Assembly (NCBI GenBank): GCA_018676385.1
Contig: JABHEX010000364.1
Span: forward strand, 1-9,648
Length of the DNA: 9,648 nt
Reading direction: 5' to 3'
Source of the DNA: Akkermansiaceae bacterium
GTDB lineage: Bacteria; Verrucomicrobiota; Verrucomicrobiia; Verrucomicrobiales; Akkermansiaceae
Position numbers and translations under genes: made by a program. The notes below the pieces were generated by a model, which was given only the letters and a program-made list of their open reading frames with translations, was not told the DNA's origin and made no database searches. Positions 1 to 7,178 of this stretch are shown piece by piece. Numbering within the stretch: the first letter of the stretch is position 1; the number at the start of each line of letters is the position of its first letter.

Positions 1-1
1 A

Positions 2-664
2 TTACGAGAGCAGGATACGAACCCATATGTGTTTATTAAGCGTTTATCTCATCGTTGCAATAGTAATTCGGTGGTGTGTGTCGACACCGGATGTTCAGTT
101 GCGTGGTTGATGCAGGCATTCGAAGTGAAAGAAGGGCAGCGTGTCCTCCACGACTGCAACAATACGGCGATGGGCTGGTCCATCCCTGCGGGTATCGCAT
201 CATGTTTTGCCAGCCCGACTTCGGAGGTGGTTTGCATTATTGGCGACGGCAGCTTGATGATGACTATCCATGAGCTGGCAACGATCGCGAAACATAACCT
301 ACCAATAAAAATTTTAGTTATCGACAACGCCGGGCATTCGATGATCCGCCAAACTCAGGATCAATGGTTTGCTTCAGATTATTTTGCCTCGTCTCCAGAG
401 GGGGGGTTGCCGCAACTTGATTTTATAGCCATCGGCAGGGCTTTTGGCTTACGCACGGAAACGATATCGAATAATTGCGGCATCGATGACGGTTTGCTCT
501 CAGTTTTTTCATCTAAGGGGCCAGTTTTGTGTGTGGTTAAGATTCGCCCGGAGCATCGAGTTCTGCCACAAGTCAAGTTTGGCTGTCCAAACGAAGACCA
601 AGACCCTCAGCTTTCACGGGCGGAACTCGACGCAAACATGCTGATTCCGAGTTTAAAGACGTAA
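2..664 (+). CDS. Acetolactate-synthase-like ThDP-dependent enzyme, C-terminal part (5' end outside window)
   Basis: This is the C-terminal ThDP-binding (PYR/PP family) domain of an acetolactate-synthase-like enzyme. The reading frame is open to the window edge and the residues before the GTG at base 29 (NPYVFIK) match the usual start of this domain, so that GTG is internal and the true start lies upstream. The diphosphate/Mg motif GDGS is encoded at 242-253 and its partner DN follows about 25 residues later. MIRQTQ after it resembles the ALS MVRQWQ segment, and VLPQVKFG near the end resembles ALS VLP. Enzymes of this class decarboxylate pyruvate or another 2-oxoacid and transfer the resulting acyl unit to a second carbonyl compound. 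True ALS makes branched-chain amino acid precursors, but next to two SDRs and a radical SAM enzyme a dedicated surface-glycan role, like YerE in yersiniose synthesis, is more likely. The acceptor specificity and the flavin-binding middle domain cannot be judged from this fragment. The family call is firm; the role is inferred. Confidence 0.88.
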   Translation, partial: LREQDTNPYVFIKRLSHRCNSNSVVCVDTGCSVAWLMQAFEVKEGQRVLHDCNNTAMGWSIPAGIASCFASPTSEVVCIIGDGSLMMTIHELATIAKHNLPIKILVIDNAGHSMIRQTQDQWFASDYFASSPEGGLPQLDFIAIGRAFGLRTETISNNCGIDDGLLSVFSSKGPVLCVVKIRPEHRVLPQVKFGCPNEDQDPQLSRAELDANMLIPSLKT

Positions 665-773
665 GAACGATGGCGTTGCCTCGGCCACTTTTATGACGAG
701 CAAGTAAGGGGATGAAAGTGCGCTTTAATGGGATAGTGCCGTGTTAAAACCCACCGACTGGGAGAAGTAACCT
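665..773. other. 109-base gap between ThDP enzyme and first SDR gene
   Basis: This is the longest gap within the plus-strand gene set. I see no hairpin followed by a T-run and no convincing -35/-10 pair, so there is no direct evidence of a terminator or promoter. Two very short ATG frames (at 669 and 712, 8 and 11 codons) lie in it. Neither resembles a known leader peptide. It ends in the Shine-Dalgarno sequence of the downstream GTG-started gene. Confidence 0.4.
760..767 (+). promoter_or_regulatory. Ribosome binding site that decides a GTG start
   Basis: GGGAGAAG ends six bases before the GTG at 774, an ideal spacing for a Shine-Dalgarno site. The alternative ATG at 786, four codons further in, would sit 18 bases from it. 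The GTG is therefore the preferred start of the SDR gene. Confidence 0.65.
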
Positions 774-1463
774 GTGCCTAGACCAATGCTAAAAAATAAG
801 GTTGCCGTAGTCACCGGAGGTTCACGAGGCATCGGTAAAGCTGTCGTTGAAGTACTCTCGGATAATGGTGTGAAAGTTGTTGCCTGCTCCAAGAGTGGAC
901 GTGGATTTGTTCACGAATTCCCTAATTTAATATTCAAAAAATGTGACGTTCGTTGCTATTCTTCGGTGACTAAGTTGGTGGACTTTACAGCTGATATTTT
1001 TGGTGGTGTAGATATTCTCATCAATAATGCGGGAGTTGTCCATCGCGGCGGCGTTGAAGACCTAACAATAGATCAATGGAATGAGGTCATATCTACAAAC
1101 CTCTCAGGGGCGTTCTACTGTTCAAAAGCAGTTATGCCTCACCTTCGGGTAAGAGGTGGAGGCCACATCGTAAATATGTCCAGCAGATCAGCCGTGGTCG
1201 GCTTTCCCGGTGGGGCGGCTTATAACGCCTCCAAGTTCGGCTTGAATGGGTTCACCGAGGCATTGTTCCTGGACGCTGCCCCTCAAAACATTAAGGTCAC
1301 GACAATCATGCCCGGCCGAGTGGCTACGGATTTTGGTGACGAGCGGCCTGACAGCTGGCAAATATCACCAGAGGATGTTGCCAACGTCGTCGTTGAGTCC
1401 TTGCTGGTGGGTGCCGCTGCAGCAATCAGCAAAGTCGAAATCCGACATAGTAAAACACGCTGA
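774..1463 (+). CDS. Short-chain dehydrogenase/reductase (SDR), classical type
   Basis: A 229-residue cytoplasmic NAD(P)-dependent oxidoreductase of the classical SDR family. Visible in order are the cofactor motif TGGSRGIG (residues 14-21), NNAG (84-87), the tetrad Asn (N109), catalytic Ser (S137, in NMSSRS), and YNASK giving Tyr150 and Lys154. All active-site residues are present. After the second beta strand the sequence is Ser-Lys (39-40) rather than an acidic residue, which suggests NADP(H) preference. The start is a GTG with a well-placed Shine-Dalgarno; an ATG four codons later is the alternative. It is somewhat shorter than the usual 245-260 residues because the C-terminal segment after the PGRVATDF loop is short, and the TDGG-type C-terminus of many SDRs is missing. 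The gene is followed by another SDR after 17 bases, so the two are surely co-transcribed. It probably reduces a keto-sugar or acyl-sugar ketone, perhaps the product of the upstream ThDP enzyme. The substrate is unknown. Confidence 0.9.
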   Translation: MPRPMLKNKVAVVTGGSRGIGKAVVEVLSDNGVKVVACSKSGRGFVHEFPNLIFKKCDVRCYSSVTKLVDFTADIFGGVDILINNAGVVHRGGVEDLTIDQWNEVISTNLSGAFYCSKAVMPHLRVRGGGHIVNMSSRSAVVGFPGGAAYNASKFGLNGFTEALFLDAAPQNIKVTTIMPGRVATDFGDERPDSWQISPEDVANVVVESLLVGAAAAISKVEIRHSKTR

Positions 1464-1480
1464 ACGAGGCGATTATCATC

Positions 1481-2368
1481 ATGCCGAAAAACAACGGTGT
1501 AAAAGAATTATTCGACGTATCGAATAAAGTTGTTGTGGTGACCGGTGGCGCAAGCGGAATAGGACGAGGGGTAGCGGAAAAATTTGCCGCACTGAATGCT
1601 AAAATTTTCATTGTCGATATAGACGATGTGGCAGCTAATGCTGTTACTCAACAAATAAAAAATCAGGGTGGAGAGGCAACCTTTATATGCGCTGATGTTT
1701 CAAACCCCAAGCATATAAAGAAAGCCATTTCGAAAGTAGTAAAAGTACATGGCGGCATCGATGTGTTGGTCAATAGCGCAGCGCCAAGTAGGAAAAACAG
1801 AGGTGCGTCTAATTTATCCCAAGAAGCCTTTACGATGGAGCATTGGGATTATGAAATGAATGTACTGGTAAAAGCTCAGGCAAACATCTCGCGCGAGGCT
1901 CTACCCCATCTAATCAAGTCGCAGGGAAGTATTGTCAACTTTGGCTCAACTGCGGGGGCTCTGATTACGCATCAGACTTGCGCTTATCACTCTGGCAAAG
2001 CCGCCATAGAGCAATTAACTCGCTACTTGGCCTTTGAGTTCGGTGGATCGGGGGTCCGGGTAAATGCCATTTGTCCAGGAATCGTGGAGCGAGCGGTCGG
2101 GCCGTCGATTACAGATGATCCAGAAAATAGGGAGATCATAAGGCAGGTGATACCCTTGCAAAGGGCAGCGAGCGCAGGTGATATCGCGAATGTCGCAATA
2201 TTTTTATCCAGTAATGCAGGCTCCTATATAACGGGACAAAGCATCGTCACGGATGGCGGATTGTCCATTGGAGAGCAATTTGGTGTTGCGAGAAAAATTA
2301 TGACTGGCAATGAATCAAAGCGCGAAGGTCGCGGTAGCCGAACTTCACCTGAGGGTAATGAAAAATAA
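1481..2368 (+). CDS. Second SDR-family oxidoreductase, with a charged C-terminal tail
   Basis: A 295-residue classical SDR. Motifs are TGGASGIG (21-28), an acidic residue ending beta strand 2 (D46 in IVDIDD) that suggests NAD(H), NSAA (98-101) in place of the standard NNAG, tetrad Asn127, Ser156, and YHSGK giving Tyr169 and Lys173. The catalytic set is complete. The C-terminus runs through the family-typical ITGQ...TDGG segment near residue 259 and then continues about 35 further residues, ending in a polar, charged stretch unlike the usual SDR end. That tail is encoded just before or across the start of the radical SAM gene. The ATG start at 1481 has only a weak GAGG upstream (1466-1469), which fits coupling to the preceding gene. 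Two SDRs side by side with apparently different cofactor preference could oxidise and reduce different positions of one sugar, or epimerise a carbon by an oxidation-reduction pair. The substrate cannot be inferred from sequence. Confidence 0.9.
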   Translation: MPKNNGVKELFDVSNKVVVVTGGASGIGRGVAEKFAALNAKIFIVDIDDVAANAVTQQIKNQGGEATFICADVSNPKHIKKAISKVVKVHGGIDVLVNSAAPSRKNRGASNLSQEAFTMEHWDYEMNVLVKAQANISREALPHLIKSQGSIVNFGSTAGALITHQTCAYHSGKAAIEQLTRYLAFEFGGSGVRVNAICPGIVERAVGPSITDDPENREIIRQVIPLQRAASAGDIANVAIFLSSNAGSYITGQSIVTDGGLSIGEQFGVARKIMTGNESKREGRGSRTSPEGNEK

Positions 2369-2369
2369 T

Positions 2370-4388
2370 ATGCCGATGACGCCACGCATCTTTCTAGCAG
2401 ATCTCACTCACGTAGGAGAGTCATTATCGTCTAATGTATTCCCATTAGGAGTCGGGCTTGTCGGAGCTTGCCTGAAAGAAAACCTCGAAACGAAAGTTGA
2501 GGTGGAGCTATTCAAATACCCCGGCGATCTTGCTCAAAGGGTAGAGGAGAGCGTACCGACGTTAGTTGGCTTCTCTAATTACTCTTGGAACTGCAACATA
2601 TCATATGATTATGCGAGGAAAATAAAAGAGAGGCACCCCGAAGTAATAGTAATTTTTGGTGGCCCAAATTACGGCCTGACGAAACGCGAGACAGAGCTCT
2701 TTTGGCAGCGCTATCCGCTGATAGATTTCTATATCGTGAAGGAGGGAGAGCTTGCAACGCTAGCTTTGGTTGAAAAATTAGCAGAGTTGGACTTCAACAC
2801 TGAGCTATTGAAGTCATCAATGCCAGAGCTACCCAACTGTCATTATTGGTGGGCAGGAGAGATCCAACAAGGACCAGAGCTGTCGCGTATACGAGATCTA
2901 AATCATATTCCGTCACCTTACTTAATGGGGATGATGGACAAGTTTTTTGACGGAAAATTAGCGCCTTTAGTGCACACGACTCGCGGTTGCCCTTTTGCCT
3001 GCACATTTTGTTCCGAAGGCGCTACTTACTACAATAAGGTGGCTCAGCGAACAGAGCTCGCAGACGAGCTCGCGTATATTGCAGCACGGATTAATAACGT
3101 GCCGGATCTATTTCTGTCGGACGCTAACTTTGGAATGTATAGGGAAGACAAGGGTAAAGCCGAGGTGATTGCTGATGTGCAAGCTAAACATGGCTGGCCA
3201 AAACGGTTAGTGGTATCAACAGGGAAAAATCGCAAAGAGAGGATACTTGAAGTGTCTTCACTTCTCAGTGGTGCTCTGAAAATAACCGCTTCGCTTCAGT
3301 CCACAGATGACACTATTTTAGAGAACATAAAGCGGTCGAATATTGCTACCGACGCTTTAACCGAGATCGCGGATCAGAGTTCTGAATCATCTTCCGGGAC
3401 CTACTCGGAGCTAATTCTTGGGTTGCCGGGGGACTGTGTCGAAGCACACACCAACAGCCTCCGTGATGTGATCGATTCTCACATGGGGATGGTGAGAATG
3501 TACCAGCTGATAATGCTGCCACAAACTGAGCTAAATACCCCGGAGTCTCGAGCTAAACATGACATGAAAACTAAGTTTCGGCCGATGCCCAGATCATTCG
3601 GCCAGTACAAGATATTTGGGGGCAACTTTTTCTCTTTAGAATGGGAGGAGATTTGTGTTGCTAACAATACGCTGTCTTTTGCTGATTATCTAGAGTGTAG
3701 GCAGCTCGACTTAAGTGTCGAAATACTGCACAACACAGGTATCTTCTTACTGTTGCAGAGATTGTGTCGATACTTGAATTTATCTTGGTTCAATTTCATA
3801 CAGTATTTCCACGAAAGTCGCGATAGCCATCCTAGTGCCTTGAGCCAAATTTATGACGCATTTATCTGTGATTCTCAGAGTTGTCTTTGGGATGATGTTG
3901 ACGAGATGAAAACGTTTTTTCAGTTGGACAAAGCTAGTACTTCGACGGACGTGAAAAGCACTAACGAGATGGCGAATGCCAAAGCGGCCGCAGTGTTTAA
4001 GTTCCATGCGTTATTACATGAAACAGTGTTCAAAATGTTCTCCGAATTTTCGTCTGAGGTAATATCAAGAGAGTCGACGCTCGATAAATTTATAAACGAG
4101 CTAGCGGATTTTAACTTTCTACGGACGAAAGACGTTTTGGTATTTGATGACGTTTATGAACGTACCTTCAGTTTTGATTTTAGTTTGGCGCTCGAACGAC
4201 AAGGCCCTTTGAGCCCACAGGATTATTTGCTTCCCACTCCTTCGCTGTTTAAGTTTTTCCATGATGCCGAGAAGGCTGCATTGATATCTGAATATACGCA
4301 GCAGTATGGAATTTCTGAGGATGGTTTGACGCGCATCGTAATGAGAGCACCCCTGAACGAACTTTACAGAGACGCAATCCGATTATAA
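2370..4388 (+). CDS. Radical SAM enzyme with N-terminal B12-binding-like domain
   Basis: A protein of about 672 residues. Residues ~1-150 look like the cobalamin-binding-like fold found in class B radical SAM proteins: VGFSNYSWNCN, the alternating strand ending in FGGPNYG, then YIVKEGE. No DxHxxG lower-axial-ligand motif is seen, which is common in this class. Radical SAM follows, with the 4Fe-4S cluster motif CX3CX2C at Cys207, Cys211 and Cys214 (HTTRGCPFACTFC) and a later ELILGLPGD strand. About 250 C-terminal residues match no domain I recognise. The enzyme would cleave SAM to a 5'-deoxyadenosyl radical; B12-containing relatives methylate unactivated carbons or rearrange rings, and others use the domain only structurally. 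The start is uncertain: ATG 2370 follows the previous stop by one base and has GAGGG 14 bases upstream; ATG 2358 and 2310 are in-frame alternatives overlapping the SDR gene. It is the last gene of the plus-strand set. Family is confident; reaction unknown. Confidence 0.88.
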   Translation: MPMTPRIFLADLTHVGESLSSNVFPLGVGLVGACLKENLETKVEVELFKYPGDLAQRVEESVPTLVGFSNYSWNCNISYDYARKIKERHPEVIVIFGGPNYGLTKRETELFWQRYPLIDFYIVKEGELATLALVEKLAELDFNTELLKSSMPELPNCHYWWAGEIQQGPELSRIRDLNHIPSPYLMGMMDKFFDGKLAPLVHTTRGCPFACTFCSEGATYYNKVAQRTELADELAYIAARINNVPDLFLSDANFGMYREDKGKAEVIADVQAKHGWPKRLVVSTGKNRKERILEVSSLLSGALKITASLQSTDDTILENIKRSNIATDALTEIADQSSESSSGTYSELILGLPGDCVEAHTNSLRDVIDSHMGMVRMYQLIMLPQTELNTPESRAKHDMKTKFRPMPRSFGQYKIFGGNFFSLEWEEICVANNTLSFADYLECRQLDLSVEILHNTGIFLLLQRLCRYLNLSWFNFIQYFHESRDSHPSALSQIYDAFICDSQSCLWDDVDEMKTFFQLDKASTSTDVKSTNEMANAKAAAVFKFHALLHETVFKMFSEFSSEVISRESTLDKFINELADFNFLRTKDVLVFDDVYERTFSFDFSLALERQGPLSPQDYLLPTPSLFKFFHDAEKAALISEYTQQYGISEDGLTRIVMRAPLNELYRDAIRL

Positions 4389-4483
4389 GAACCACTTTTT
4401 ATTCCAAAGCCCAGTGACTTAATACTACTAATCGCAGCGTATCGAAGCTAAAAAATCCATCGTATTGCAAAACAGAAAGGTTG
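4389..4483. other. Convergent intergenic region between the two gene sets
   Basis: Both flanking genes end here, facing each other. A bidirectional terminator would be expected, but I see no GC-rich stem followed by a T-run on either strand. T-rich and A-rich patches (around 4396-4400 and 4450-4455) lack a preceding hairpin. Termination may be Rho-dependent or downstream, giving overlapping antisense transcripts. This is a negative observation by eye. Confidence 0.4.
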
Positions 4484-5938
4484 TTACGCTACTTCACCCC
4501 CTAGAGCAATCAAAGCTGCGTGTAACTCCTCTGCTTTAATTGGAATATTTCCCATTTTACCAACCTGTAGCGCAGCAGCGACGCTACCCACTACGGCGGA
4601 CTCCCACGCGGAGTTGCCTGCTGCAATGGTGAGTCCTGCAGTAATCAGCATGGAGTCACCTGCACCTGCAACATCTATTGGACTTGAGTTGAGTGCTGGA
4701 AGCCTATCTGTGATCATTAAATTGTTGTTGCCCAGCATATGTAACAGTACCCCATCCGCCCCCAGCTTGAGCATAATATGAGGGCATTGCGTATCCGATG
4801 CGAGTTTTTGTGCGATGACCGGTAGGCCATCATCCTTGTCTCTCAGACTTATTCTCACTTCTCGCTCAGTAGCCGATATTAAAGTCATTTCTTTAAATCT
4901 AGAGACGTCGCCTACTTGCGATGATGACTGACTGTCAGCAATTCGAATAACGTTTTCCTCAATAGCGAGTTCTGTGCAACTGTCGACAACGCGTTGGGGT
5001 AGGCAGCCATAATTGAAATCGGAAAATACTAATAAGTCACTGTTCTCAATTACGGCTTTTGCCTGATTAATAAGCTCTATTTGGTGTGGTAGTGAAACTG
5101 AGCTTTGGCGGAGATGACTGACTCGCAATAAACTTTTATTTTCAGCTCGATATCGTTGTTTAAGTGTCGTTGGTCTGCTCTCATCTATGACTAATTTTGA
5201 TGTCACTCCATAGTTATCAAGCGTCTGTCGTGCAAAATCTCCTACCTCGTCCTTTCCGCAAACACTAATTAGAGTAGCGTTTGCTCCCAGAGCGCTTGCG
5301 TGTGCCGCGACTATGCCTGCGCCCCCGACGAACCTTCTTTTATCAATTGGGGAGACCACGAGTGTCGGGTCCTCTTGAGACATTCCTAGGGCCTCACAAG
5401 TGATGTACTCGTCGACAATGAGATCTCCTATTACGCAAACCTTCAGACCTGAAAAGTTTTGAACGAGCTCAATCATCGATTGATAGTCAATTTGATGTTG
5501 TTTGATATAGTTGTGTGGCACCGAAAATCCTGATGCAGGAACGGTTGGTAAATCCCTACTGAGGAGCTCTAAGGAAGAAAGCGAAACCTCTGCGGAACCA
5601 AAAATGAGCCGTCCGCCATATCCTGCGGCGGCCTCTTCTTCCGGATTTTGTCGGTTTTCGAATTCCTTGCCCTTAACAATAATGTCAGGCCTCAGTTCGA
5701 GGAGGATCTGGTTAATATCACCGTCTACCAAGACCACTTCGTCTACCCAAGAGTTGCTTTTCAGCGCTTCAAGTCTCAGTGCCTGGCTGATATGGATGTC
5801 TGCTCCACCGACTTTGTCACTATTGACGCCAATTATTAACTTTGCCGCTAGCTGCTTTGCGAAAGCAAAAAGGCGCACATGACCTGGATGTACAACATTG
5901 AAGTTGCCTGATATGAACGCTGTATTGAGACCTTTCAA
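4484..5938 (-). CDS. HldE-like fused nucleotidyltransferase and PfkB sugar kinase, domain order reversed
   Basis: A 484-residue protein combining two activities of ADP-heptose synthesis. Residues ~1-130 are a cytidylyltransferase-like domain: the nucleotide-binding HxGH is His17-Pro-Gly-His20, followed by IIGVNSDK and IVKGKEFENRQNPEE. After a linker of about 35 residues, ~166-480 form a PfkB/ribokinase-type kinase: VIGDLIVDEY at its start, FVGGAG, and the signature DVAGAGDS with catalytic Asp428. In E. coli HldE the kinase comes first, so the order is inverted here. HldE phosphorylates heptose 7-phosphate at C1 and adenylylates the 1-phosphate; this homologue may act on a different sugar, and no GmhA, GmhB or HldD homologue is in the window. 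The start is TTG, 11 bases after the upstream stop, with an AGGAAA site; the position of HxGH leaves no room for a later start. It is the last gene of the minus-strand set. Family and architecture are confident; substrate unknown. Confidence 0.9.
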   Translation of the reverse strand: MKGLNTAFISGNFNVVHPGHVRLFAFAKQLAAKLIIGVNSDKVGGADIHISQALRLEALKSNSWVDEVVLVDGDINQILLELRPDIIVKGKEFENRQNPEEEAAAGYGGRLIFGSAEVSLSSLELLSRDLPTVPASGFSVPHNYIKQHQIDYQSMIELVQNFSGLKVCVIGDLIVDEYITCEALGMSQEDPTLVVSPIDKRRFVGGAGIVAAHASALGANATLISVCGKDEVGDFARQTLDNYGVTSKLVIDESRPTTLKQRYRAENKSLLRVSHLRQSSVSLPHQIELINQAKAVIENSDLLVFSDFNYGCLPQRVVDSCTELAIEENVIRIADSQSSSQVGDVSRFKEMTLISATEREVRISLRDKDDGLPVIAQKLASDTQCPHIMLKLGADGVLLHMLGNNNLMITDRLPALNSSPIDVAGAGDSMLITAGLTIAAGNSAWESAVVGSVAAALQVGKMGNIPIKAEELHAALIALGGEVA

Positions 5939-5945
5939 AATTAAG

Positions 5946-5951
5946 TTTCCT
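5946..5951 (-). promoter_or_regulatory. Ribosome binding site supporting a TTG start
   Basis: Read on the minus strand, AGGAAA lies seven bases before the TTG at 5938. It overlaps the last codon of the upstream dehydrogenase gene, whose stop is at 5950-5952, suggesting translational coupling. It is the main local support for using a rare TTG codon, together with the nucleotidyltransferase motif beginning by residue 9. Confidence 0.6.
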
Positions 5952-6990
5952 AGGGGTGGTCCATTACCAATATCGGCCGAAAAATGGATCCTTTTGAAAA
6001 AAGATCCACAGCATCATTTATCTGCTCTAATGAAAATTGATTCTCGATTAACTTCTCAATGGACGTATTTGTCTCTTTAAATAAATGAGCAAGTTTTGGG
6101 ATGTCGGAGTCTGGTGCTATTGCCCCTCCCCAACTGCCCCTGATCTTTTTTCCACTGATTAATTCATGTGGTGCAAGGCTTATACGGTCGTTATTTGGTG
6201 GGTGTGATGCAAATAGTAGGGTGCCCGAATTGGTCTTCAGTGTTGCGAAACCAAGCTCAATGGTGCCGGCACTTCCTCCGGCCTCAATGCAATAGTCGAA
6301 ACCCCCTGGAACCAACTTTTCCAGTGAGTTCAGTAACTGACTCTCCTCCGTAAACTTTAAGGCTTCGACACCAAATGATTTTGCTAGTGCGCATTTCGCA
6401 TCATCCCGATCTACTGCAAAAACATTTTTCTTGCCCGAAGCGACCAGGGTTAGCAACGCCCCCATCCCCACTCCGCCGAGACCCAAGACCAAGACAGTAT
6501 CGTCAAGATTTGGGTGGATTTCGTTTAGCGCCATGCCGGACCCCGTTGCCAGGGCGCATCCAAATAAGACGGCAACATCCATGTCCAGCCCTTGCGGTTT
6601 CATGACAACTCTATTTTCAGAGACTATTGAGTAATTACTGAACGTCGTAACTGGTCCTGCATTTATGGTTTGGCCATTGTAAAGGTACTTAGGGGTCGAA
6701 GATTCGATACCGGAGGATCTTATCCAAGTAAGGATGACTTCGTCACCTTCTCTGACTTTAGTAACTTCCGGACCTAGGGCGACCACTACCCCTGAAGCTT
6801 CGTGCCCAAGTAGGTGTGGTAGCCACTTGTCGTGTCCTCTTGATCCATTTATCTCCATCAATTGACTGCGGCAAATCGCGCTATAAGCGATTTTGACTAG
6901 CACCTGGCCCCGCTGGAGTTTGGGAATTTCAAGATCTAGCAAATGCAGAGGTTGGCCGGTTCGCTCTAAGACTGCTGCGGTTATCTTCAT
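5950..6990 (-). CDS. Zinc-type medium-chain dehydrogenase (alcohol/polyol dehydrogenase family)
   Basis: A 346-residue cytoplasmic NAD-dependent dehydrogenase of the MDR superfamily. The catalytic-zinc ligands are visible: Cys40 (AICRSQ), His63-Glu64 in GHEASG, and Cys145 (FGCALATG). The Rossmann motif GLGGVG is at 170-175, and Asp194 at the end of the second strand (AVDRDD) indicates NAD rather than NADP. The lobe at ~89-112 that carries four structural-zinc cysteines in liver-type ADH contains none here, so this enzyme should bind only the catalytic zinc. Relatives oxidise alcohol groups of polyols and sugars or reduce aldehydes. Here it probably interconverts a hydroxyl and carbonyl of a sugar intermediate; the substrate is unknown. 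The ATG at 6990 has no strong Shine-Dalgarno. A 188-base gap separates it from the E1 fusion upstream, while the HldE-like gene follows by 11 bases, so these two form the tightest pair. Confidence 0.9.
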   Translation of the reverse strand: MKITAAVLERTGQPLHLLDLEIPKLQRGQVLVKIAYSAICRSQLMEINGSRGHDKWLPHLLGHEASGVVVALGPEVTKVREGDEVILTWIRSSGIESSTPKYLYNGQTINAGPVTTFSNYSIVSENRVVMKPQGLDMDVAVLFGCALATGSGMALNEIHPNLDDTVLVLGLGGVGMGALLTLVASGKKNVFAVDRDDAKCALAKSFGVEALKFTEESQLLNSLEKLVPGGFDYCIEAGGSAGTIELGFATLKTNSGTLLFASHPPNNDRISLAPHELISGKKIRGSWGGAIAPDSDIPKLAHLFKETNTSIEKLIENQFSLEQINDAVDLFSKGSIFRPILVMDHP

Positions 6991-7178
6991 GAGCTAAACT
7001 TAGATGATTGCATGCTGCTAGCATACCCATTACCCGAGTCTTTAAAACCTTTTTATAGGGTTGTTACAGGGTATCTATGCTTTGAGTTGGCATGAGTGAG
7101 GGGTCGCTTGAATCCGCTAATTTACAACGCTTGTGTAAGGCCTTTTCGCGCTTCTTTTGGGCCGAGGTGATCTGTCAT
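6991..7178. other. 188-base gap between E1 fusion and dehydrogenase genes
   Basis: This is the longest non-coding stretch. On the minus strand it could hold the end of the E1 transcript and a promoter for the dehydrogenase. I see only weak candidates: a TATAAA around 7052-7058 and a TATGCT around 7019-7024 on the minus strand, neither with a good -35. A six-base inverted repeat, TGGGCC/GGCCCA (7158-7163 and 7186-7191), spans the E1 stop codon but lacks a following T-run. AT-rich composition is compatible with a promoter; nothing here is decisive. Confidence 0.35.

Noticed and set aside
29..31. GTG as the start codon of the left-edge gene
   Set aside because: The frame is open to the window edge and the residues before it continue the conserved ThDP-domain sequence, so the gene begins upstream.
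2..664. Housekeeping IlvB acetolactate synthase for branched-chain amino acids
   Set aside because: No ilvN/ilvC neighbours; the C-terminus and the context of SDRs and a radical SAM gene fit a specialised pathway better, though the missing N-terminus leaves some doubt.
669..747. Two tiny ATG frames in the 665-773 gap as leader peptides
   Set aside because: They are 8 and 11 codons long, without attenuator hairpins or repeated regulatory codons, and the second has a purine run only one base from its ATG.
7012..7024. ATGCT-GCT-AGCAT palindrome upstream of the dehydrogenase as an operator
   Set aside because: A five-base stem with three-base spacer is expected by chance and matches no site I recognise.
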